The translations under genes were made by a program, and so were the position numbers. The notes beneath the pieces are model-generated. The model saw only the letters and a list, made by a program, of their open reading frames with translations, was not told the DNA's origin and did no database searches. Below are positions 48,468 through 60,200 of a stretch of DNA of 64,000 bases, piece after piece; the stretch's first letter is position 1; every line of letters begins with the position of its first letter. Source of the stretch: Pempheris klunzingeri (taxonomy: Eukaryota; Chordata; Actinopteri; Acropomatiformes; Pempheridae); contig NC_092020.1 in the NCBI RefSeq assembly GCF_042242105.1, forward strand, positions 25,589,342 to 25,653,341, read 5' to 3'.

Positions 48468-49396
48468 AAACGCTTTGAAACGGACGATGAAGAGAGGAGC
48501 AGAAGTGGGACTTTTTACTTTTATTTCAGTTTGTTGTTTTTCACTGAAAGTGCAGACTGGACGACCTCTGAACTCTCAGAGCCGTTGTCACGGTGACGGC
48601 CGGGCGGTAAAACTCGTCCGCTTCACACGCAGGAAAAAAGACTTTAAGTTGCTCTGTGGGAGCTGCTGTAAAACGAATAGGACAGATGAACAGAGTCTGG
48701 TCCTAATCGGTGCTCACATACAGACGTACGGTTGTTCTGCTGTGATCAATAACCGATTCAGTCCTTCAGCTAAAAATTACTTTCATCATTGACGAATCAT
48801 TTGTTCCAGAAAATGTCAAAAGAAAGACAGCAGATGCTCACAGCCGAGGTTATGGAGTGTTTTTTTTTTTTTTGGCATTTACGCTTTCAGAAAGTTAATC
48901 TGCAATTATTTTGATATTAAATTCAAACTGATTTATTGATCAGTTTCATTGATTGAAACTGAATATTTTTATGTTTGTGGTAAAAACGTGTCACAGTTTG
49001 TATAACGGCAGCAGGAGGAACGCTGAGGGGAAGAGCGACGTACTAATATTACAAAAATAAAGTAGCAATTTCAAGTAAAAAAGTCAAATAAGAATAAAAT
49101 CTAAACTTTGATTTTGTTCTCTAATTGTTTTTAAATGTTACTTCAGATTCTTCCCCTCGCTGTGGCCTCCTGTTTTCCTTTCAACACTAAGAGTTGTAAA
49201 GCCGCTGAAGTATTTTTGGATTTTAATCGTCCATCTTTTACAGGGTGTTGGATTAAAGGAATAGTTCAACTTTGTGGGAACTCCTCTCATAGTGCCCTGG
49301 TTAGCCTAGCTTAGCATAAAGACTGGAAATGGGGGGGGGGGGGAGCTAGCGTGGCTCAGTGGTCACTGACTGGAACTATTTCTTGAAGAACAGCGT

Positions 49397-49560
49397 AAAA
49401 AAAAAAAAAAAAAAACTGTTCATGGTTTTTATGTTGGAACTATTTCTTGAGTGTGTATCCATCCACCCGCCCACTTGCTTTCTAGCACTCGGCGGATGGA
49501 TACACACTCAAGAAATAGTTCCAACACAAAAACCATGAACAGTTTTTTTTTTTGTTTTGT
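49397..49560. repeat. Inverted repeat forming a long hairpin
   Basis: The left arm (A-run, AACTGTTCATGG, TTGGAACTATTTCTTGAG, TGTGTATCCATCC) is mirrored by the right arm ending AACAGT plus a T-run. About 55 bases pair with one visible mismatch and the A/T runs extend it. The loop is about 25 bases around CACTTGCTTTCTAGCACTC. Confidence 0.9.
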
Positions 49561-49653
49561 TTTGTTTTTTTTTTCAAAACATTAACTAGCTGATAAATGA
49601 ATGAGCTTTAGAGCTGAATGTTGAACTTTGTTTGATGCCTGAATGTTTTATAA

Positions 49654-49659
49654 AATAAA
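49654..49659 (+). terminator. matr3-like: Distal poly(A) signal of the plus-strand matrin-3-like gene
   Basis: AATAAA followed by a T-rich stretch. It lies under 50 bp from the opposing signal of the minus-strand paralogue. Confidence 0.6.
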
Positions 49660-49701
49660 CCAGTTTCCTCATTGGCTTTGAGTAATTTTAGTCTTTAAAA
49701 C

Positions 49702-49707
49702 TTTATT
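49702..49707 (-). terminator. matr3-like: Poly(A) signal of the minus-strand matrin-3-like gene
   Basis: TTTATT on the plus strand gives AATAAA about 240 bases past the minus-strand stop codon. Other AATAAA-like strings near 49,766 and 49,802 could serve instead. Confidence 0.5.
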
Positions 49708-49948
49708 TAACTGTACAACTGTGAACAAAAAACTCCTGAAATGAAAAAGTATCGGCTTTAATGTTGTTTATTTTTAACATTTACAGCTTTTCAGTTTCTG
49801 ATTTATTATTTAAGACAAACTGAAATGGAGGTTTTAAACCCTCCGGGTTGCCGTAGTGTTTGGGATAAAATTAAATACTAAAAAGCGTTCAAACTGATTT
49901 GAAAGCTCCTCACGTTGACGTGTTTGATCACGACGTGCCGCTCCACCG

Positions 49949-52900
49949 TCAGCTCGCCCACGGATCCTTCCCCGTCTTCTCCTGAAAAACAACAACAAGG
50001 TTTCCGTTAGTTGTGCACCCTGGATACCGTTTCATACGTCTGACCGCCGTACTGCGAAGAGAGTTTAGTGTGTGAGTCTCAGGCCTGAACGGATCTCTTT
50101 TAAACCTGCCTGGTAACCATGGTAACGGATGCTGCACACCTGACCTGCCTCTGGAGGAAGTATGTAGAACTGGCTTCATGTTACGCTCCTGTGGAGCCTC
50201 AACAAACCACCGAGCTCACTGATGGAGGCAGCAGCTCCGGTGTTCTGGGAGGTAAAATGACTGTTTTTATGAATGGAGTCTGGTGGCTTTAAATCAAGCA
50301 AAGATGAAGAGAGACGCTTCAGTTTCCTGCCTAAAGAGCTGATAAACATCTGAATACAGCAGAAACTGATACTGAGGTTAAAGTCTAATTTCCTCGCTCA
50401 AACTGGGGCGTTCTGACCTCCGTCGACTGTAGCTGATACACTGACTGTGGAGAAGGACCTCAGACAACCACATCCTAAACATCTGCACTATCCCTTTAAT
50501 CTGGCCCCCCCAAACTAACTACTAAAGGTGGCCCCTTGGTCCCGTCTCACCTGGTACTTCCTGTAGTGCGTCAGGCTGCTGCAGTGCTGCACTTTGGCTT
50601 CGTCCTCGTCGGCGTAGATCAGCTGACACAAGTGACAGAAATAACCGACGACCGGCCGCACAAACTCAGCTCCTGTAGGAGGGAAAAAACCAACACGGTG
50701 AGGTGACAGTAAACGCATCACTGCTGCTGGTTCAGAGGTGGATGAAATAATGTCAACACCTGGTTCAACAGGTGAGTCTGGGAGGTCCAGAGTATACGAT
50801 GTACTACAGTGTGCACACTGATACTCTAACTTTGTTTCAGTGTTTTGTATAACATGTTACAGTAGAATGGTTTTAAACGTACTAACAGGAAGTGACCCAA
50901 CAGGTGTGAGGACTGACGTCACCTTTCAAATGTTTTTAACCTGTTTAACCTGCTGCTGAAATGAGACCCTGAGGTTCAGTGTCCTCGTCGTCTCTCTGCT
51001 CTCTCCTGTGACAATACAAAGTGTAGACGGTGGTTTTCTTACCGACAGGTTTGGTGGGTTTGTCCTGCTCGGCGGCGCCCCCTGCAGGTCCAGACTGCTG
51101 CTCCTCTTGGACCTCAGAGTCCTGCAGCAGATCATCACCATCAGCATCAGCAGCTTTCTGAAAACACATCCCAGTTAGTGAACTTGGATCTTGTGTTGAA
51201 CATGTAATTCCTCCCAGATTTCTGTAAGATCCCTTTGGTTTAACCAGAAACTTCAAAGCCACCAGACTCCATTGACAAAAACAGTAATTTTACCTCAATG
51301 AAACAAGGGAGCTCCTGGTTTGCTGCTTCCTTCATCAAGTAGTTTGTTTGTGTTATTGTGTGTTACACAAATATTGTGTTAATTCCAAACTAGCCCTTTA
51401 AAACACAGAAGTCACACAATATTACAAACAAACCAACTGATGGAGGCAGCAGTAGACCAGTAACTGTGAGCTAAAATCCCTGTTTTAGTGAATGTAGTCT
51501 GGTGTGTGTGCTGTTTGTGGTTAAACCAAAAGGATCTTCCAGGTCTCTCTCTGTAGGGATCCTTTCCATGATGCTGTCACACACTTAGAATAACACTCTG
51601 AGCCTGTCAGTGGATCAAACAAGCTCTTTTAGTGGACCTACTGTGAGCAGGGGCAGTTGTCCCACAGGATCATGTTGCTCTGATCTTTCCTTCTCTTGGC
51701 TCTCTAATGTTTTGGCGGTCGTCTCCACCTCCTGCTGTGTTTGTGTCTCGTCGCTCGCCTCCTCCTCCTCCTTCTTCTTCTTCTGGCTTTTTTCAGGCAC
51801 TGGGTAGTTCTCATCAGTCTCTTTTCTTTTTAGGGTCGTGTCTTCTTGACTTGACTCCTTTTCTGGAGTGTTTTCACCAGCACAGGCCTTCTGAGCAGCG
51901 TCCTCCTCTTCGGCCTGTTTATTAACCGGCTCTGGTTCTGTTCTGGAGGTCTTTTCTGACACGGTTTTGGCAACTGATTCTGGAGACTTTTTCTCTGCCG
52001 ACGACTCCTCTGGAGAGTTTCTGGACTCAGACTCCTTTTCTGGAGTCTTTTTCGACCTCGACTCGTCCTCTGGAAACCTCTTTGGCGACTCCTTCCTCTC
52101 CTCAGACTTCCTGCTGGACTCGTCCCTGTTAAGTCTTTCGCTCCTCCTCCTGCTGCTGCTGCTGCTGCTGCTTCGACTCCGGCGCTCACTCCTCTTCTCT
52201 TCCTCCAAGGCCTCGACCGCCCACCTATGGAGAAGAGGGGGGTTCGGCGTAAACAACCACTGAAAGGTGACGGGGGAACAGGACCAAAGAAGAGACAGTT
52301 TGGAGACTCTGACCCGTTTCGGAGCTCGTAGTATTTGTTGGAGATCTGGGCCGTGATCTTAACGCCGCTGAAGGTGACGGGTTTACAGGTCAGCTCTTTA
52401 GCCACCTTCAGAGCCTCTGACGACGTCGACATCTCGATGAAACCCTGAAACACAAAGAGACGTCATCTACGTGAACGGATCCCTGAAAGTGTCAAATACA
52501 AGTCGAAGAGCTGAAGACATCTTTAATTTTACTGCTTTAAAGTTCAAGATGTGCCTTCAGTCATAGAGGAGGCTCTAGCATCTTTGTTTTTAAGCTTGAG
52601 GCTGATTCAAACTAAATTTTCTGAGACTGAAACCCATTTTTTTACATGTCAAATGACTGGTAGGTAGTAAAAGTGTTGGAACTGGTCCAGTAGATCACCT
52701 CAGCCAGCAGACACCAAACGGGCTGCAACGTGATCCTTTGGGACAACTGCATCTGATCACAGTAGGTCCACTAAAAGAGCTTGTTTGATCCACTGACAGG
52801 CTCAGAGTGTTATTCTAAGTGTGTGACAGCATCATGGAAAGGATCCCTACAGAGAGAGACCTGGAAGATCCTTTTGGTTTAACCACAAACAGCCGTTATA

Positions 52901-55900
52901 TCGCTCTCTGCACACACACCAGACTCCATTCACAAAAACAGGGATTTAAGCTCACAGAACACAGGAGCTGCTGGTCTGCTGCTGCCTCCATCAGTTAGTT
53001 GTTTTATGTTATTGTGTGATTTTAGTGTTTAAAGGGTTAGTTCAGATGCAACACAATATTTGTGTGTAACACACAATAACACAAACAAACTAAATGATCA
53101 GGGCGGAGGTAGAACAGCAGATCCAGTGTTCTGCAAAGTAAAAATAGTTTTTTTCCCAATGTAGTCTGGTGTGTGTGCTGTTTGTGGTTAAACCAAAAGG
53201 ATCTTCCAGGTCTCTCTCTGTAGGGATCCTTTCCATGATGCTGTCACACACTTAGAATAACACTCTGAGCCTGTCAGTGGATCAAACAAGCTCTTTTAGT
53301 GGACCTACTGTGATCAGGTGCAGTTGTCCCACAGGATCACAGTTCCAACACTTTTACTACCTACCAGTCATTCAGAGATCAAACACCTGTCAGAATTAAT
53401 GCCCAGGTGTGAAACAGACATTATCCTTTAATGTGCCACACACTTTAGACGGACAGCTTTGGCCGAGACAACATGAAGTCGTTGTTTTTTAAGGTTTAAA
53501 GTTCCAGGTAAGAGCAGGAGATGTTTCCGACCTTCCGGAGGTGGCGGATGTAGCGCACAGCCGTCCCAAACTCTTTCACCAGTCTGATGAAGTCGGTGTC
53601 GGTGTACGAACGCAGCGGGAGGTTTTGGAAACAAACCACTCGGCTGGACGGAGACTGGAAACAAACAAATGATCAGCGACACGTCTGACCAACAAACCTG
53701 GAAGTGTTTTCTGAACATTAACGTTTCCTCCTTACTTCGGGTTCGTCTTTGACGTCCTCTTCTGGAACAAACAAACAAAGGACACATCACTGAAACACTT
53801 AAAGGTTTCATTTAATCATCATCAAAAACACCCAAGGCCTTGAATGTAGTCATTCCAGACCCCCCATCGGTCACTCTGGGTTTACCTTGGTCATCAGACT
53901 GGCCGTCTTCCTCCAGCTCATCCAGAGTGATGCAGTTCTCCAGGTCTACTGGGAAGTCTGATTCCCCCTGAACACAGCACAGAGCTTTACTGACATCAGT
54001 GTAACACTAACTAACTAATCATTAGTTCCACACATCAATCCAACAACATCATCACGTGTTCGTGTCCCAACAGGATTATTTCAGTCTCAGTTCTTTTTGT
54101 TCTACCTGAAGCCTCCTGAGCTGATGCTGGTTTATCATCCAGCACTTATTTGATTGGAATTAAAAGCTGTAATTTATGTGTTACAACGCTGTTTTTAAAC
54201 ACAGTATGAGCAGGAACAGACGTGTAGAGCAGGAACCTTTGGAGGATCAGGATCAGGGTCTAAATTAAGATCCAGGGACGTTAGTTTACCCCCTGAAAAG
54301 CTCCTGCTCAGGAAAGTAAAGCACGGGCACTCTGGGGGCGGGGCTCGCAGCGCTGAACATTTCTGACTGGTCAAGTTTTCACAGCATTTTATTTCAGCTG
54401 CAAACCGACTGTGTGTTCAGTTAGTTTTCTGTTAACGGTGCTTTGTCTGATCTGCTCGGGTCTTTAGGCTGCTGCAGAAACACATGAACAAGAACCTTTT
54501 AGTTCCTTAAAAGAAAAATGGAGGGGGGATGTGATGTGATGGATTGTTCCTGTTCTCTGTTTTTAAGCTCACAAACAGCCTTTAAACGGGAAAACAGAGA
54601 CATTCGGATTAAACTGTTTGTTCAACTGATTTCAAAGATGAAATGTTCAGGTGTCTTGGGCTCAGAGTGAACTTTAGAGCGACCTGGCAGCGTTGAGCAA
54701 ATAAATAAATATTAAAGACCTTCACAAACAGAACTTAAGACTATTTAAGACTTAACGAGCTGTTTTCATCGGTTCATTTGAATTTACGACATTTTAAAGG
54801 ACCTGAAGCCTCCCTGTGAGAAAACATCTCGGAGGCCGTCTGCGGCTTCACTATCTGAGGAGCTAACTCGCAATGCATTCTGGGAAGTTTAAGACTTTTT
54901 TCAAGTTTAAAAAAACATTTCTAAACATTTTTAGTATCTTAAAGCGTGAAAATGAGTGTGTGGTGTCTCCACCTCGTCCTCCTCCGGCTGAGTCTCCTCT
55001 GCTCCCTTGTTGGATTCTGATTCTTCCTCCTCGTCCTTCGTAGGCTTCTCCTCCTCTTCCTCCTTTTGGTTTATGGGCTCCTCTTGCTCCTCCTGCTGCT
55101 CCTGCTGCTCTGTCTCCTCTTCCTTCACCTCCTCCTCTTTAACTGAAACAGCCATCAAAAGATTTTCTTATAAATCTGTCACTGGTTCACATTTTTGTCG
55201 TTTTGTTTTTCCACAAACAGCTCAGTTTTTTTATTTCTACCATTTTCAGCCGAGTCTGTTCTCTCTGCAGGACGGTTATCTTTCTCCATCTCGCCTTCCT
55301 CCCCCTCCCCCTCCTCCTCTTCCTCTAGATCAGCATCATCCAGAGTTTCCATATCTTCATCCTGCAGACTCTCTCCATCTTCTCCGATCACCTCCATCCC
55401 CTCGATGTCGCTCTCCTCCGCAGAAAACCTGCATGATCACATTTCTGTTCAGTTCTGGTTCCAAACAAACACAAAAACAGCAGCAGGTGTTTAAAAATGT
55501 TGTGGGACTGATATTAAAAACATGGGAAACTCACTCCTCTTCTTCCTCAGTCTGTTTTTTCTCTTCAGCTTCAGGATCAGGATCAGGATCAGGATCAGGA
55601 TCAGGATCAGGGTCAGTCCTGGACTCGGTCTCTGTGAAGACAAGTCATGTAGGTTTGTGCTTCTGATGAATTTTTTTGTCACCTACAGTGGAGTAACTCA
55701 GCCCTATTTGTCCACATCCTGGTGTCTACATGACTGGTAGCTACTATTCTAAGTGTGTGACAGCATCATGGACAGGATCCCTACAGAGAGAGACCTGGAA
55801 GATCCTTTTGGTTTAACCACAAACAGCACACACACCAGACTACCTGCTGCTCACTCACACGAATCAATCAAACCATTGATGCTATTTTCAACACGCCCTA

Positions 55901-56013
55901 TCACTTTTATTATTATTATTATCAAGTGGAATATAATCAGTTATATTTAGTTTAAGCCGCAGGAGGTTTTCACTGTAAACAGGTCGTCATGGTAACTGAT
56001 GTGAATCCAAAAA

Positions 56014-56050
<37 letters not shown>

Positions 56051-56828
56051 TTTCAGGCTTTAAAGTGTGAAAATAAACTGATAAAGAATAATTTTCTCGA
56101 TTTTCTGAAAGTCGATTTTCTTACCGGTCGTCTCTGGTGCCACCAGCTTCTCTCTGGACCTGGACCTGGACCTGGACCTGGATTTAGACCTGGACCTTCT
56201 CTTGTCGCTGGACTTTTCTTCAGATCTATCTCTGGACCTGGTTCTGGTTGTTCTCTCTTTACTGGACTTTTCTGTGGACCTGGTCCTGGTCCTGCTGTCT
56301 GAGCTGGATTTCCCCTCCTCCTCCTCCTCTCGGTCTTCACTGCTCCTCTTCCTCTTGGCCTCCTCCGTCTCGTCTCCCCTCTCTCGGCTCGAACTCCTCG
56401 TCCTCTTGGTCGAGCAGGTTTCTTCTTCATACCTCTTGGCTGATGTGACCTGCCTGCAGGAGAGGACGTGGGGGACAAACTATTACTACTGATCAGTAAT
56501 CAATGGGTCGGCTGATAGATCAATCAGGTCCATCGTACTCACGTGAGGGTCTTGTATTCTCCGGAGAAGGAAACTTTAATAAGGTCACCGTTGATCCTCA
56601 GAGTGTTGGAGGAATAATAATCCACCAGCTTCTGAGCGTCAACAGCGTTCTTCATCTCCACAAACGCCTGAAACATAAATACAGTAAAGTATTAATATAA
56701 TAATAATAATAATCCGTTATTGATCCCCATGAGGGAAAGTCAGAACAGCCCAATGTACAACATTAAAAATACAAAATTAAAAGCGCAATAGAACAAACAC
56801 GTTAAAAGAAAGTGTCAATCTATGACGT

Positions 56829-56919
<91 letters not shown>

Positions 56920-57197
56920 GCAGGTTTGAGAAAAATGCAAATGTGAAAAGCATGATGTGTTGCAGTATGACAATATGGGATGTGTAAACTACTACAGTAG
57001 AGCACTACAGTAAAGTACTACAGTAAAGTACTACAGTAAAGTACTACAGTAAAGTCATGTTTTTCAATGCTACCATGGTGCTAATTTATTAGTCTCATTC
57101 CTATTGTCAGTACTATAGCTGCTGTTAGTATGTTGGTTGCTGTTTGTGTTGTCTCTGTCTCTCTCTCTGTCTCTCTCTCTGTCTCTCTCTCTGTCTC

Positions 57198-57231
<34 letters not shown>

Positions 57232-60200
57232 CTCCACCCAACACAGACCCCTACAGAAGCCTCCCACATTGATCCTGGGTCTGTTCCAGGTTTCTTCCTG
57301 TTAAAGGGGAGTTCTTCCTCCACTGTTGCTCAATATAATATCTGATGCTGCTCATGTGGGGATTCTTGAATCCTTAATTTTGAATTCCTGAATCGTTGTG
57401 TCTCTCTCTTATCAAAAGTTTGGTCTAGACCTGCTCTTTATGTAAAGCGTCTTGAGCTAACGCTGTTGTGAATTGGCGCCATATAAATAAAGATTGATTG
57501 ATTGTCTGTGGCTCACCACAGACGGCAGGAACAGGCTGCAGAGCGGCGGGCCGAAGCGCCTGATGATGCTGATCAGATCTGATTGGCCGTCCTCTCCTGC
57601 TGGCGGCGGACTGAAACTCAGCACCTGAGAACTCTGAGGAGGAAAGAGACGGTTATCGGCTCGTGTCTCCGCTTAAGATCTATCGCTCTCTAGAGGCTTC
57701 AGTTAACAGTTCTGCAGGAACACCGGCAGCTGCTGGCTGGATGAAGAGTTACCTTCAGGAAGGTGAAGGTGTTGGAGATCCTGAAGTCGATCTGCTGTTC
57801 GTTCACAGTCGGAGGGTAGTTGCCGTGGAACTTCACCAAGTCCTTGGCCTGGTCGACGGAGCCGAGCTCTATGAACGCCTGCCGGGTTCACCACACATTT
57901 ATCACCAACGAGGAAGTTAACTGTCACTGGTTCTTCAACACTTTGATGCACAACATTCAGTCTTTTTTCAACAGGTTGAACCACCGAACTGTGACACCTG
58001 CACAGAGTAGCTGTATCTCCAGTACTAAAGTAGTACTCCAGTAAAGTACTACAGTAAAGTACTACAGGAGGGTAGTACAGTAAAGTAAAGTACTACAGGA
58101 GGGTAGTACAGTAAAGCCGCGTTTCCACCAGCACGACTTGGCCCTACTCGACTCGGCACGGCACGGCACGGCACAGTACGGTTGTGTTTCCATTACACCA
58201 GGTACCACCTCAAACGTGGGCGGGGTCGTCATAGCAAGGCGGGCCGAAACTCTGGTAGCGTAATTTGTATACGGCACAAACAAACCCAACTAAGGACGTG
58301 GAGCGTTTGGTTTGTGTGTATCCGTTTACCTCGTTCACAGAAATAATAAAAACGCTCCGTCTCTTTCCGGGGTTTTAAAAACGGAGGGTTTGATAGTCGC
58401 TCTCATGACTCATCAAGTGACGCCGCTCCCTGGCCAATCAGTGGCCTGCAGTCTGGTGACGTCGCCATCACAGCTCAACTCAGCTCAACTCAGCTCACTT
58501 GGAACCCCGGCCGAGGAGGTACTAAAATAGTACCTGGTACCAGGTACTAGGGCCGGTGGAAACGCTACCTAAAGCATACCGAGTCGAGTCGAGTAGGGCC
58601 AAGTCGAGTCGGTGGAAACGCGGCATAAGGTAGTACAGGAGGGTACTACAGTAAAGTACTACAGTAAAGTACTACAGGAGGGTAGTACAGTAAAGTAAAG
58701 TACTACAGTAAAGTACTCCAGTAAAGTACTACAGTAAAGTACTACAGTAGGGTACTACAGTAAAGTACTACAGTAAAGTACTACAGGAGGGTAGCACAGT
58801 AAAGTATCTGTCAGTATCTGTGTCTCAGGTGAAGTATAATTTCAGCTGTACACACGACATCAGTCTTTCTACTTGAATGAATGTGGTGAAAACAACAACA
58901 TGGTGAACACTATTTATCAACATGTGCCAGTAACTCCTCTTATTTTGCATCCTCAGATCATCAGAACCAAACACTGGCTGCAGATATGATAAAGACAAGA
59001 GAAGAAGAATGAAAACCATAGCGCTGCAGTGAACTGTTCTGGGGTTGGCTGCGGTGTGGTGAAGCAGGTGGACTCACCAGAGAGGGAAACATGAGGATGT
59101 TGGCGATCTTTCCGAACGGCTCAGTCAGTTTCCTCAGGTACGCCTCGTCCACAGACAGAGCCGGAAACCTCACACACACCACTTTGCTTTTGTCTGAAGT
59201 CTGAACACAAGATGTTTATTTTTTAATGTCATTAAAAGAGTTTGTACAAAAACAAACCTACTCTGTGGTTCTTTCAGGCTCGTTTAGAGGCTTTACCTTC
59301 TTTGGAGTCGTCTTATTTGGCTGTGGCTCTGTCGGCCGGCCAGGTTTCGCCTCATCCTTCCTCTTCTCCGATTGGCTGTCGGCCCTGAAATGACAGACAG
59401 GACAGAGTTCATCAAAGATCTGTCATCTGCAATAAAAACTACAACAGAAGGACAATTCATTCTTTCTGAAGCAGAAAGTAAAACATGAAACAGTTCAGAT
59501 CTCTTCTGGAGGGTTCACAGATCTTTAGTTTCTGTTTCTACATCCGCTGTTGTTCTGGATCAACATGTTCTCTGTCTTTATCTAGTCTGTAGTTGAGGTT
59601 GTGTTTAATGATGTCTGACCTGGTGACCTTCTCCAGGCGACAGTCCCAGTTAGGAAACCTGCAGAAGAGACGGGACGGAGATATGAAAACAAAGCATCAT
59701 CAAGGTGTGGAGACCGAAAACAATACATTAAAGTAGATTTGCACACATTGACCTTCATTAAATAACTGGTTTATTCTGTTATACCTGTTTTTAACATCTA
59801 CCAAATCTTTGAATTACAAGAATAAAACCATTTCAAAGGCTGCTTCCTCCATCTAATGTGTTTGTGGGACTCATATTCATCTTCAGCTGGTTTTGAAGAT
59901 GCTGCAGCGTTTAATCTGCAGAGATAAATAAACCATCACACTCCAGTAACTGTAGATTTTACATCTCAGTACTGATGAAACTAACGAGATATAATGAGTT
60001 AATCAGTGAGTATAATAGGTGTTAATCACTGACTTTCATATTTTCTGCATGTGAACGAGAGTGGAGTCAATCTCAACTTAACAATCATTAAATCTAGAGA
60101 AAAACTGCAGCTACTTTGGAAATAAATCGTTTCAAAGATTTCTCAAAGTTACAGAAAATGTCGGACACGCCGCCTAATCCAGTGAACTGTTATCAAACTA

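Larger units (their letters stand above)
48468..49680 (+). other. matr3-like: 3' UTR of the plus-strand matrin-3-like gene
   Basis: Runs from the TGA at 48,465-48,467. Two AATAAA signals are seen, 49,066-49,071 and 49,654-49,659. The distal part holds a mobile-element remnant (TTAGCCTAGCTTAGCATAAA near 49,300) and a strong inverted repeat. Confidence 0.65.
56543..57633 (-). other. matr3-like: RRM2, minus-strand gene
   Basis: SSQVLSFSPPPAGEDGQSDL and RRFGPPLCSLFLPSV, then AFVEMKNAVDAQKLVDYY and INGDLIKVSFSGEYKTL. The first half is the most diverged of the RRMs: the RNP2-like strand reads VLSFSPPPA. Confidence 0.8.
57753..59200 (-). other. matr3-like: RRM1, minus-strand gene
   Basis: KSKVVCVRFPALSVDEAYL and TEPFGKIANILMFPSL, then AFIELGSVDQAKDLVKFH and NEQQIDFRISNTFTFLK. 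The split before AFIEL matches the paralogue; the 1.2-kb intron carries the Harbinger-like insertion. Confidence 0.85.
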
